Shown: positions 1 through 5,627 of the stretch, piece after piece
Layout of the letters: each line of letters starts with the position of its first letter
Position numbering within the stretch: position 1 is the first letter of the stretch
Position numbers and translations under genes: made by a program
NCBI GenBank assembly: GCA_037384225.1
Contig: JARROD010000260.1
Coordinates: forward strand, 1 to 7,557
From: JARROD01 sp037384225
GTDB taxonomy: Bacteria; Pseudomonadota; Gammaproteobacteria; Pseudomonadales; Cellvibrionaceae
Length of the DNA: 7,557 nt
Reading direction: 5' to 3'
Notes under the pieces: generated by a model
Seen by the model: the letters and a program-made list of their open reading frames with translations, nothing else
What the model was told of the DNA's origin: nothing
The model's database searches: none

Positions 1-22
1 TCACAATAGAACCAATATATGC

Positions 23-83
23 CTAGAACCCTTCTACGCAATTAAGCGCTGATTGAGCGTTTAATTGCGTAGAAATGTTCTAG
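23..83. repeat. Long stem-loop (28-base arms) upstream of amrB
   Basis: Bases 23-50 and 56-83 are inverted copies of each other with a 5-base loop (gattg). 25 of 28 positions match, and one of the other three can form a G-U pair. Short outer arms, aatatatgc at 14-22 and gcatatatt at 99-107, extend the symmetry but are separated from the stem on the right by 15 bases. No T-run follows the stem on either strand, so it is not a textbook rho-independent terminator. It could still end transcription of an upstream gene, or be a small palindromic repeat. The structure is seen directly; its role is unknown. Confidence 0.75.
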
Positions 84-99
84 ATACCCAAAGCATTTG
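84..99 (+). repeat. Solo end of the inverted-repeat element family
   Basis: ATACCCAAAGCATTTG matches 15 of 16 bases of the terminal repeat of the element at 5331-5558 (ATACCCAAAGCGTTTG). It sits directly against the right arm of the stem-loop at 23-83 and interrupts that structure's outer symmetry. No internal element sequence or opposite end is seen nearby. It is most simply a solo or leftover end, though a short match like this could be chance in one place. Confidence 0.45.
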
Positions 100-140
100 C
101 ATATATTAAACAATCGCACCCTACAAAAACAGTCACAGCC

Positions 141-969
141 ATGATTACCCGATACCCCGCAGTAGCCGGTAGCTTCTACCCCAATAATCCCGGCCAGCTC
201 CGCAAACAAATTGAACAACTACTGGCAGACGCGCAACGGCCAACGCCTGTCCCCAAAGCGCTGATAGCCCCTCATGCAGGGTATATCTATTCCGGGCCTA
301 TCGCCGCCACCGCCTATAACACATTGATCCCTCTTAGCGATAAAACTACCCGCGTTGTATTGCTGGGCCCGTCACCATATTGCATTGCACGGCATTGCCA
401 CACCGGGTTGTGAACAGTTTCAAACACCACTCGGAGTCATTCCATTAGACCTCCACGCCGTCAATAAGATCAATTGCCTCGAAGGTGTCTATACAAACCC
501 AAGCGCGCACGCCCGAGAGCACAGTCTGGAAGTTCACCTGCCATTTTTACAGACCGTGTTACATCAATTTCAGTTAGTCCCTCTTGTTGTCGGTGACGCA
601 GCTCCGAAACAGGTTGCAGCGATATTGAATACGCTATGGTATGATATAGACAGTAATGAACGGGTTGCAAAAAGCGGTTATAAAGGAGGTGGTGGAGAGG
701 AAACCGTAATCATAATCAGCTCCGACCTTAGCCATTACCACCCCTATCAACAGGCCCGGAAACTGGACCGGGACACGACAGCGCAAATAGAGAACCTCAA
801 CATTGAGCTTACCGGAGAGCAAGCATGCGGTTGCAGGGCAATCAACGGTCTGCTTTACGCCGCCAGGCAACATGGATTGCGTGTAACCACTCTGGATCTG
901 CGCAACTCGGGAGATACCGCCGGCGGAAAAGACCAAGTGGTTGGATACGGGGCCTATGCGCTTCACTGA
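141..969 (+). pseudogene. amrB: AmmeMemoRadiSam system protein B (Memo-like), frameshifted
   Basis: This is a Memo-family protein, related to class III extradiol dioxygenases and LigB, whose bacterial role is not settled. Frame one (141-374) carries SFYP (residues 11-14), HAGYIYSG (44-51) and LGPS (75-78), then runs out at 413. The rest continues in the +1 frame from about 376 to the stop at 967-969. It carries HIALHGIATPG, REHSLEVHLPFLQ, SSDLSHYH (from 718) and the ACGC cysteine motif (826). Family members read GPSH-x-x-A-L-x-G at the break. Restoring two bases in the CA-rich stretch near 374-376 would give GPSHHIALHG and a protein of about 276 residues, the usual family size. About 14 extra residues, including KSGYKGGGG, precede SSDLSH. 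No clear ribosome site precedes the ATG at 141. The sequence shows a break. Whether it is a real mutation or a sequencing error cannot be told here. Confidence 0.85.
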
Positions 970-1525
970 TTTAACCGCGCAGCAAAAACAATATCTGTTG
1001 CAACTGGCCCGCCAATCCATTGAGCACGGCGCAAAAACGGGGAAACCGCTGCCACTGGACTGCACACCGTTAGATCCCCCGCTTACCGAACCCGGCAGCA
1101 GCTTTGTTACGTTACACAAAGCCGGAAAGCTGCGCGGTTGTATCGGCACCCTTACCCCGAGTCTGCCACTTGTGAATGATGTTATTGAACATGCATTCTC
1201 AGCGGCTTTTGATGACCACCGTTTCCCGAGCGTGAACTTGGAGGAAGTGTTATCACTACACATTGAAATTTCCAGTCTCACCCCACAAGTTCAATTGTTT
1301 TTCGACGACGAAGCGGGGTTGCTTGAACAGTTACAACCGTTTAAAGACGGCGTGACACTTGAAGAGGGGATAAAACGGGCTACATTTTTGCCTGCCGTGT
1401 GGGAAAAATTACCAGACAAACACTTATTTCTGGAAGAATTAAAATACAAAGCCGGTTTACCAAAGGATTATTGGTCTACAACGATAAAAGTGTTTCGCTA
1501 CTACACAATTTGCATTTCCGAATAA
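956..1525 (+). CDS. amrA: AmmeMemoRadiSam system protein A (AMMECR1 family)
   Basis: This 189-residue protein has the AMMECR1 fold signature LRGCIGTL at residues 59-66. It is followed by HAFSAAFDDHRFP (79-91), HIEISSLTP (102-110) and a C-terminal block ATFLPAVWEKLPD plus LKYKAGLP. The length is normal for the family. AMMECR1-like proteins occur with Memo-like and radical SAM proteins in the AmmeMemoRadiSam set; the chemistry is unproven. The ATG at 956 is preferred. A TTG at 941 would add five residues, and the alignment-like start RFTDLTAQQKQ favours ATG. The start overlaps the end of amrB by 14 bases, which suggests one transcript and translational coupling. An upstream frameshift could therefore lower its expression. 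The third partner, the radical SAM enzyme, is not in the window. Confidence 0.9.
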   Translation: MRFTDLTAQQKQYLLQLARQSIEHGAKTGKPLPLDCTPLDPPLTEPGSSFVTLHKAGKLRGCIGTLTPSLPLVNDVIEHAFSAAFDDHRFPSVNLEEVLSLHIEISSLTPQVQLFFDDEAGLLEQLQPFKDGVTLEEGIKRATFLPAVWEKLPDKHLFLEELKYKAGLPKDYWSTTIKVFRYYTICISE

Positions 1526-1612
1526 CGCTTATAGCGCAAAAATTCACAATGGCGCAGCTGTATCCTTTGACCACAAGGGGTGTACAGGAAATATTCCCGA
1601 AGCCAGAAACAA

Positions 1613-2701
1613 TTAACAGTCCTCGGGCACCGGGGGGTGAGAATCGAATAGGTCGAGTTGGGAAGAGATTTCTTCATCGCGCAAATCCACAAATCTGACG
1701 CCCAGCCCCAATAACCGCACAGGCCGGTTGCCTCGGGCAAACGCTTCTTCACAAAGTTCACGGTAATCGCCGATGCGCGCCGTTGTCCCCACCCGCTCCA
1801 TGGTCGTGGTGGTAAAATCGGAAAACTTCACCTTTACAAATGCCTTAACCACTCTGTAATCCTTATCTACGCGCCCCAGACGCCCCTTTAACTCCACAAA
1901 CAGAGCCGGTAGCTGTGCCAGACAATGGTCGAGATCAGGCAAATCATTCTTATAGGTGTGCTCGACACTCAGAGATTTGCGCCGCCGGCTCGGCTTGACT
2001 TCCCGATTGTCCTGCCCCCGACACAGTTCATACAATCTAGCGCCAAAGGAACCAAAGTTCTCGATCAGCTCAAACACCGAGTAGCGCCTTAAATCACCAC
2101 AGGTCTCAACGCCCAGGCGTTTGAGTTTTTCAGCCGTTACTTTACCGACTCCGAATATTCGCCTGACGGGCAGCTGTATAACAAAACGATCAACATCATC
2201 AGGCGCGACAACGGTCAACCCGTCGGGCTTTTCCCAATCACTGGCGACCTTGGCCAAAAATTTGTTTGGTGCAACCCCTGCCGATAGGGTGATGTTCAGC
2301 TTTTGGGACACTCTTTGGCGAATTTCCTCGGCCATCAACGTTGCGCTGCCTTTGCAGCGTGTGCTTTGAGTCACATCCAAATAGGCTTCGTCAAGGGACA
2401 GGGGCTCCACCAAATCGGTGTAATCGAAGAAAATTTCCCGAATTTGCAACGATGTCTGACGGTATTTTTCCATACTGTGGGGAACAATAAGCAAATCGGG
2501 GCATAGTTTCTTTGCGTGCGCGGATGCCATCGCGGAACGCACACCATAGTGCCGCGCCTCATAGTTGCAGGTAGAGATCACTCCCCGACCCAATGGGTCT
2601 CCCCCAACGGCCAAAGGCCGCCCTCGAAGGGAAGGGTCGTCGCGCATTTCAATGGCGGCAAAAAAGCAATCCGCATCACAGTGAATAATCTTGCGCATCA
2701 T
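1613..2701 (-). CDS. dinB: DNA polymerase IV (Y-family translesion polymerase)
   Basis: Error-prone polymerase that extends past lesions, recruited by the sliding clamp. It is 362 residues, close to the usual Pol IV length of about 350. The palm carries the catalytic acids D9 and the D104-E105 pair in SLDEAYLD, plus the steric-gate phenylalanine in DCFFAA (residues 11-16). Further along are AGVAPNKFLAKVASDWEKPDG (141-161, family signature), the helix-hairpin-helix region LPVRRIFGVGKVTAEKL (177-193) and the little finger domain (about 240-340). A clean clamp-binding motif, QLDLF, lies at 348-352. Two ATGs stand in tandem; the second (2698) gives exactly E. coli-like numbering (D8, D103, E104). 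Only a weak GGAT-like ribosome site is visible. The gene converges on amrA with an 87-base gap and no obvious terminator. The LexA box upstream indicates SOS control. Confidence 0.97.
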   Translation of the reverse strand: MMRKIIHCDADCFFAAIEMRDDPSLRGRPLAVGGDPLGRGVISTCNYEARHYGVRSAMASAHAKKLCPDLLIVPHSMEKYRQTSLQIREIFFDYTDLVEPLSLDEAYLDVTQSTRCKGSATLMAEEIRQRVSQKLNITLSAGVAPNKFLAKVASDWEKPDGLTVVAPDDVDRFVIQLPVRRIFGVGKVTAEKLKRLGVETCGDLRRYSVFELIENFGSFGARLYELCRGQDNREVKPSRRRKSLSVEHTYKNDLPDLDHCLAQLPALFVELKGRLGRVDKDYRVVKAFVKVKFSDFTTTTMERVGTTARIGDYRELCEEAFARGNRPVRLLGLGVRFVDLRDEEISSQLDLFDSHPPVPEDC

Positions 2702-2723
2702 TAATATCCGAGTCGCATTGGAT

Positions 2724-2739
2724 CTGTGATTATATACAG
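2724..2739 (-). promoter_or_regulatory. LexA (SOS) box over the dinB promoter
   Basis: CTGTGATTATATACAG is a perfect CTGT-N8-ACAG operator, 22 bases before the first dinB ATG. On the minus strand it contains an exact TATAAT (positions 2734-2729), so LexA bound here would cover the -10 element. No good -35 box is seen 16-18 bases further up (best is gtgaat). Known LexA biology in gammaproteobacteria and the dinB context make SOS repression very likely. Confidence 0.88.
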
Positions 2740-2883
2740 CGCTTTCTAAATATTCACTCCAGAAAGGCTACCGAATTAGACCTTCACAAGGAACCTACCA
2801 TTCCACATCGTCGCGTCCCTGTGATTAAGAGGGGACAAAATTTGATGCACTCTGAGACCTTAAACTTCCTACACTTTGGGGAT
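2733..2883 (-). mobile_element. Worn copy of the inverted-repeat element
   Basis: Read on the minus strand, 2883 back to 2781 aligns along its length with the left half of the element at 5331-5558. It has a worn end (CCCAAAGTGTAGGAAGTTTA), then CAGAGTGCATCAAATTTTGT, a CCCCTCTTAATCACAGGGAC core, GCGACGATG, and a final block resembling GGCAGGCCCCACGTAAGG. At the other side, tatac followed by agcgctttctaaat and ctccaga (2733-2771) resembles a decayed opposite end. No coding sequence is present. The right half is a confident match by eye. The left end near the LexA box is tentative. Confidence 0.6.
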
Positions 2884-2888
2884 GCATT

Positions 2889-2902
2889 TATAATGTTATA
2901 CT
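2889..2902 (+). promoter_or_regulatory. Candidate -10 region for the 2940 gene
   Basis: Two -10-like hexamers, TATAAT (2889-2894) and TATACT (2897-2902), stand 38-51 bases before the ATG at 2940. No convincing -35 box lies at the right spacing for either. The sites abut the worn end of the inverted-repeat element, whose terminal bases would form the upstream part of the promoter. Confidence 0.35.
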
Positions 2903-2939
2903 ATTCATATCCATTTCCAGCTACTTCAATAGGTAACTT

Positions 2940-3350
2940 ATGCCAATTGGCACCTGGGAGCCCGCCTCCAATAACGAATCCCCTGATGTCGAAGTGACTC
3001 CGGAACTTTTACAGAGATTTATTGCCATTAGCCAACAGGAATCTTTGGCGCAAATAGGCGATTTTTTCCCCCATGAGCAGCTCAATCACCATAAACGGCT
3101 CATGCGGCTGCCAAAAGAACGCTGGTTTGCCCTTGCAGAAAATTTTGGCAGTGAAGAAATTGTTCACCTGATACGATTCTTCACAGCAGCGGAAATGAAA
3201 CTCCCGGGTTGGGAGGCGGGGGCCAAATCCCCCGTCGTCTGGCTGGTAAAGACCTTACGCAAGCGCGGAACCCCTCCTACACGAGAGCTATTGCTATGGA
3301 TAAAATCCAACAGCACCAACAAGTATTTGCCTAATGGTGCACTAATCTAA
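2940..3350 (+). CDS. Small soluble protein of unknown function
   Basis: I do not assign a family. The 136-residue protein has no signal peptide or membrane segment. The first 18 residues are acidic and probably flexible. The rest looks mostly helical, with a compact middle (LPKERWFALAENFGSEEI, residues 57-74), an aromatic stretch LIRFFTAAEMKLPGWEAG (about 77-94) and KSPVVWLVKTLRKRG. It ends in WIKSNSTNKYLPNGALI. Composition and codon use look like a real gene, and a ribosome site (AGGT in taggtaac) sits about six bases before the ATG. It is divergent from dinB and appears monocistronic. The 21-bp repeat array starts 27 bases after its stop. I infer a conserved housekeeping-type protein, with no basis for a function. 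Confidence 0.8.
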   Translation: MPIGTWEPASNNESPDVEVTPELLQRFIAISQQESLAQIGDFFPHEQLNHHKRLMRLPKERWFALAENFGSEEIVHLIRFFTAAEMKLPGWEAGAKSPVVWLVKTLRKRGTPPTRELLLWIKSNSTNKYLPNGALI

Positions 3351-3377
3351 CCTATAGAATTTTTTAATTAGCAGACA

Positions 3378-3620
3378 GAGCCCTCAGCTTGGAATAGAGT
3401 GCCTCAGTTTGAAAAAAAGAGCCTTCAGCTTGAAATAGAAAGCCTTCAGCTTGGAAAAAGGAACCCTCAACTTGGATATAGAGAGCCTTCAGCTTGGAAA
3501 AAGAGCCTTCAGCTTGGGAAAAAGAGCCTTCAGCTTGGAAAAAGAGCCTTCAGCTTGGATATAGAAAGCCTTCAGCTTGGAAAAAGAGCCCTCAGCTTGG
3601 GAATACAGAGCCTTCAACCA
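3378..3620 (+). repeat. Tandem array of a 21-bp repeat, about 12 units
   Basis: Twelve degenerate units of consensus GAGCCTTCAGCTTGG followed by 5-7 A-rich bases start near 3378, 3397, 3419, 3440, 3461, 3483, 3503, 3524, 3544, 3566, 3586 and 3608. The spacing is 19-22 bases. The central units are nearly identical and the outer ones are worn, as in a minisatellite that grows from the middle. The varying spacing puts units in different reading frames (SLQLGK, PSAWK, AFSLG), so there is no sign of selection on a protein. The array lies just after the 2940-3350 gene in its sense direction. A related array lies on the minus strand at 6250-6343. Confidence 0.92.
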
Positions 3621-3640
3621 ATGAAAACAACCACCTGCTA

Positions 3641-4336
3641 AAAGAAAATATCCTTTAATAGGTAACCAAGGACCTCAAGCCGCACAGGGACCTGCACGAA
3701 ATAACTTCCGGCCCTGTTATTAGTAATAAAGGGGGGCGAGGTGCCCGTTTGGTGTCGATGCGAAAACGCCGGCATAGTGGGCCTGCCTCAAATTTTCGTG
3801 ACGGCGCCAGTTGAGATGAATCGGAGGCGCCTCTCTACAACTGATAAATGGGCGAGAGTTATGTCGTGCCCGTTCCTTAAGCATTGATGCAGAGTCCCGA
3901 CTACCCCGAGCAAACAAATCACACTAAACAGGCACGTGCCCCAGTAAAAAATAAAAACAGACGAGGTTCTGCACACTCACTACGCAGGTTCACCGGGGTT
4001 TAAACCAGGTCTGATAGTAAAGAAAAGCAATAACAGCCCCTCCTCTTGTGCCAATATAGGGGTATGTGAATATATTTACAGGCATATGGGAAAATGTCGC
4101 CCTCACGTTCCAACAATCGATTCACCACCAACCTTCCTCTACCCCTTAGCCACAACGGGGAAAACGGTAACTCGAGGCGTGGAAATTTAACATCATTGGC
4201 ATTCGCAATTAGCTCAAACGCATCACTGAACATCAAACAAGGGCGAAAAAAAGCGAGGCTCCATACCTGCGTTTCACCAAAAGTACCTGAAAAAATATCG
4301 TGTGCTTTGATTTTTTACATGTTTTTTAAAAAAATG
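3641..4336. other. About 700 bases with no convincing gene
   Basis: Open frames here are short (60-105 codons), overlap on both strands and resemble no family I know. The best of them, on the minus strand at 3720-3976, are two overlapping frames (for example NWRRHENLRQAHYAGVFAS) that could be a decayed coding sequence. Bases 4125-4180 carry a C-rich then G-rich stretch (ctaccccttagccacaacgg) of the kind common in dispersed intergenic repeats. A perfect 10-base palindrome gaggcgcctc lies at 3824-3833. No tRNA, rRNA or known RNA is recognised. Confidence 0.5.
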
Positions 4337-4386
4337 TTGACAACTCGTCGTAAAAAACTTGAATTTTTATGTCAAAACCGTATTTT
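4337..4386 (+). promoter_or_regulatory. Candidate promoter of the histone H1-like gene
   Basis: An AT-rich region before the 4458 gene holds an exact TTGACA (4337-4342), but only weak -10 hexamers at 17-18 bases from it. An alternative pair is TTGAAT (4359-4364) with TATTTT (4381-4386), spaced 16 bases. Either would leave a leader of roughly 65-90 bases. An AT-rich inverted sequence (acatgttttttaaaaaaatgt) lies directly upstream at 4317-4337. The region is promoter-like; the exact start is not decided. Confidence 0.4.
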
Positions 4387-4457
4387 ATTACACGCTAATA
4401 AACTTTAAGCAAGTTTCAAAAACTTAATTAACAACAATCTATTGAAGGAAGTTCGAT

Positions 4458-5246
4458 ATGGCTGGCCGCAAAGCAAAAGCATCCGTGAAAACAGTAGACC
4501 CAATCGCCCAACTTGAAAGTGAACTGGCTAAACTCCAAGCCGAACTACAAAAAGCCCGTGAAAAGCAGATCGCAGATTTGACCAAAGAGTTAGCTAAGCT
4601 CACCAAAAACGCCACAGCAGCTGCTAGTAAAGTCAAATCAGCCCAAAACAAACTGGTCGCGGCTCGCAAGAAAAAGACTCCAGCAGCCGCCAAACAGGTA
4701 GCTACCGCCCGCGAAGCCCTGGCAGCAGCCAAAGCAACAGCTCAGGATGCCAAGGCCGCTGCTGCCGAAGCCAAACAGCAGCTGACCAGCGCCAAAACCG
4801 TTGCCAAAAAAGCCGCCGCGGTAAACAAAGCGATCGCAAAACAGGAAGCCGCTCTGGCCAAGAAGAAGAAGGCTGCCGATAAAAAAGAGGCCGCCAAGGC
4901 AAAATTAGCAGCTAAAAAGGCCGCTGCCAAAGCCAAAGCCGCTGAGAAGAAAGCCGCTGCCAAGGCTAAAGCCGCCGCGAAAAAGGCCGCTGCCAAAGCC
5001 AAAGCCGCCGCGAAGAAAGCCGCCGCCAAAGCCAAAAGCGCTGAGAAGAAAGCAAAAACCAAGGCTAAAGCCCCTACTAAGAAGAAAGCCGCCGCCAAAA
5101 CCAAGGCTTCCGCAAAAAAGAAAGCGACTAAACGCAAACCCGCAGCCAAGAAGACCGCCAAAGCCCCCGCTTCAAAGGCCGCAGCGCCTGCGGTAGCCAA
5201 GGCAACCCGCACAACCAGGAAGGTTACAGCGAAAAAGGCTGCTTAA
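4458..5246 (+). CDS. Histone H1-like Lys/Ala-rich coiled-coil protein
   Basis: The protein is 262 residues and very basic. Residues 14-50 form a strong predicted coiled coil (DPIAQLESELAKLQAEL onwards), and long Ala/Gln/Lys helices continue to about 135. From about 135 to the end it is almost only Lys and Ala with a few Thr, Pro and Arg, including six 11-residue repeats of type KKAAAKAKAAE (153-218). It ends in a flexible KPAAKK-type tail like that of eukaryotic H1. Such proteins (AlgP and H1-like proteins of gammaproteobacteria) bind DNA non-specifically and may compact the nucleoid or tune transcription. The start is well supported: AAGGAAG (4445-4451) stands six bases before the ATG. The gene is flanked by a promoter-like region and a hairpin, so it is probably monocistronic. 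DNA binding is inferred from composition; there is no diagnostic domain. Confidence 0.88.
   Translation: MAGRKAKASVKTVDPIAQLESELAKLQAELQKAREKQIADLTKELAKLTKNATAAASKVKSAQNKLVAARKKKTPAAAKQVATAREALAAAKATAQDAKAAAAEAKQQLTSAKTVAKKAAAVNKAIAKQEAALAKKKKAADKKEAAKAKLAAKKAAAKAKAAEKKAAAKAKAAAKKAAAKAKAAAKKAAAKAKSAEKKAKTKAKAPTKKKAAAKTKASAKKKATKRKPAAKKTAKAPASKAAAPAVAKATRTTRKVTAKKAA
4914..5111 (+). repeat. Six 33-bp repeats coding 11-residue Lys/Ala units
   Basis: Six consecutive 33-base units encode KKAAAKAKAAE, KKAAAKAKAAA (twice), KKAAAKAKSAE, KKAKTKAKAPT and KKKAAAKTKAS. The first four are nearly identical in protein and differ by synonymous changes (gct/gcc, aaa/aag). The last two are worn. The in-frame period means copy number could change by slippage without breaking the gene, altering the length of the DNA-binding tail. 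Confidence 0.85.
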
Positions 5247-5260
5247 CGTTCCTTTCGTTT

Positions 5261-5281
5261 GCTACCCCTAATTGGGGTAGC
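5261..5281 (+). terminator. Hairpin after the histone H1-like gene
   Basis: gctacccc and ggggtagc form a perfect 8-bp stem with a 5-base loop (taatt), 14 bases after the stop codon at 5244-5246. No T-run follows (cacgtcacc comes next), so it may be a 3' stabiliser or a non-canonical terminator. Confidence 0.55.
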
Positions 5282-5330
5282 CACGTCACCCCCCCTCTAT
5301 CAAACCAAAATATTACCCACTGACGGCTTC

Positions 5331-5558
5331 TATACCCAAAGCGTTTGAAATTTAGGCCTCCAGAGTGCGTCAATTTTTGTCCCCCCTTTTCTTTTAAGGA
5401 CAGGGGGAGCGACGACGCCGCGTGTTGTCCCCCCTTTTCTTTTAAGGGCAGGGGGAGCGACGACGCCGCGTGGCAGGCCCCACGTAAGGAGGAGCGACGC
5501 GGCCAGGGGCAAAAAGGGGCGTGCTCTGGAGGCCTAAATTTCAAACGCTTTGGGTATA
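5331..5558. mobile_element. MITE-like element with 35-bp perfect inverted ends
   Basis: Bases 5331-5365 and 5524-5558 are perfect 35-base inverted repeats starting TATACCCAAAGCGTTTGA, with weaker symmetry running about 13 bases further inward. The 228-bp unit has no gene of its own. Inside are two 48-base direct repeats (5377-5472) and a G/C-rich segment. TA stands at both outer edges (TA-TACCC and GGGTA-TA), which would fit a TA target duplication. A second copy lies at 7283-7539, and worn or partial copies lie at 2733-2883, 84-99 and 7141-7152. The size, inverted ends and lack of coding capacity fit a non-autonomous element moved by a transposase elsewhere. The family name is unknown to me. 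Confidence 0.8.
5377..5472 (+). repeat. Two 48-bp direct repeats inside the element
   Basis: Copies at 5377-5424 and 5425-5472 differ at a single base (aaggAcag versus aaggGcag). Each begins ttgtcccccc and ends gacgacgccgcgtg. Each has a C-run and G-run around ttttcttttaagg that can pair as a hairpin. The copy at 7283-7539 has only one such unit, so this looks like a recent tandem duplication within one element. Confidence 0.85.
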
Positions 5559-5627
5559 ACATGCGTGGATAGCCAATAATTTTTTCTGGAAGCCGAGATT
5601 GCCTTTGTATGGGCTATTTTGCAGTAG

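Noticed and set aside
355..413. Programmed frameshift in amrB
   Set aside because: There is no slippery heptamer, downstream stimulator or internal ribosome site. A 2-base deletion restores the family motif better than a +1 shift, which would leave the motif one residue short.
634..1281. Minus-strand 215-codon frame opposite amrB and amrA
   Set aside because: It lies antisense to two recognisable genes and has no family-like sequence.
1526..1612. Bidirectional terminator between amrA and dinB
   Set aside because: Only 4-base stems (for example cgct-tat-agcg) without T-runs are visible.
3378..3620. CRISPR array
   Set aside because: Units are contiguous with no unique spacers, about 21 bp, degenerate, and no cas genes are nearby.
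3399..3641. Protein-coding frame across the repeat array
   Set aside because: It starts at GTG inside the array, the units fall in three different frames because spacing varies, and no ribosome site is present.
3720..3976. Two overlapping minus-strand frames of about 60 codons
   Set aside because: They are short, overlap each other and show no recognised motif; they are kept only as a possible decayed sequence.
4094..4408. Plus-strand 104-codon frame before the histone-like gene
   Set aside because: Its composition is unlike a protein, it covers the promoter-like AT-rich region and has no ribosome site.
4742..5212. Minus-strand frame rich in Ala, Leu and Phe opposite the histone-like gene
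   Set aside because: It is the mirror of the Lys/Ala codon repeats (ttt/ctt and gc-rich codons); the plus-strand gene has a ribosome site and promoter-like region.
4458..5246. Naming the Lys/Ala-rich protein algP
   Set aside because: AlgP has a different N-terminal region and KPAAKPAA-type repeats; similarity here is compositional only.
5224..5572. Frames on both strands across the 5331-5558 element
   Set aside because: They are translations of inverted and direct repeats, giving the same peptide twice, with no gene-like features.
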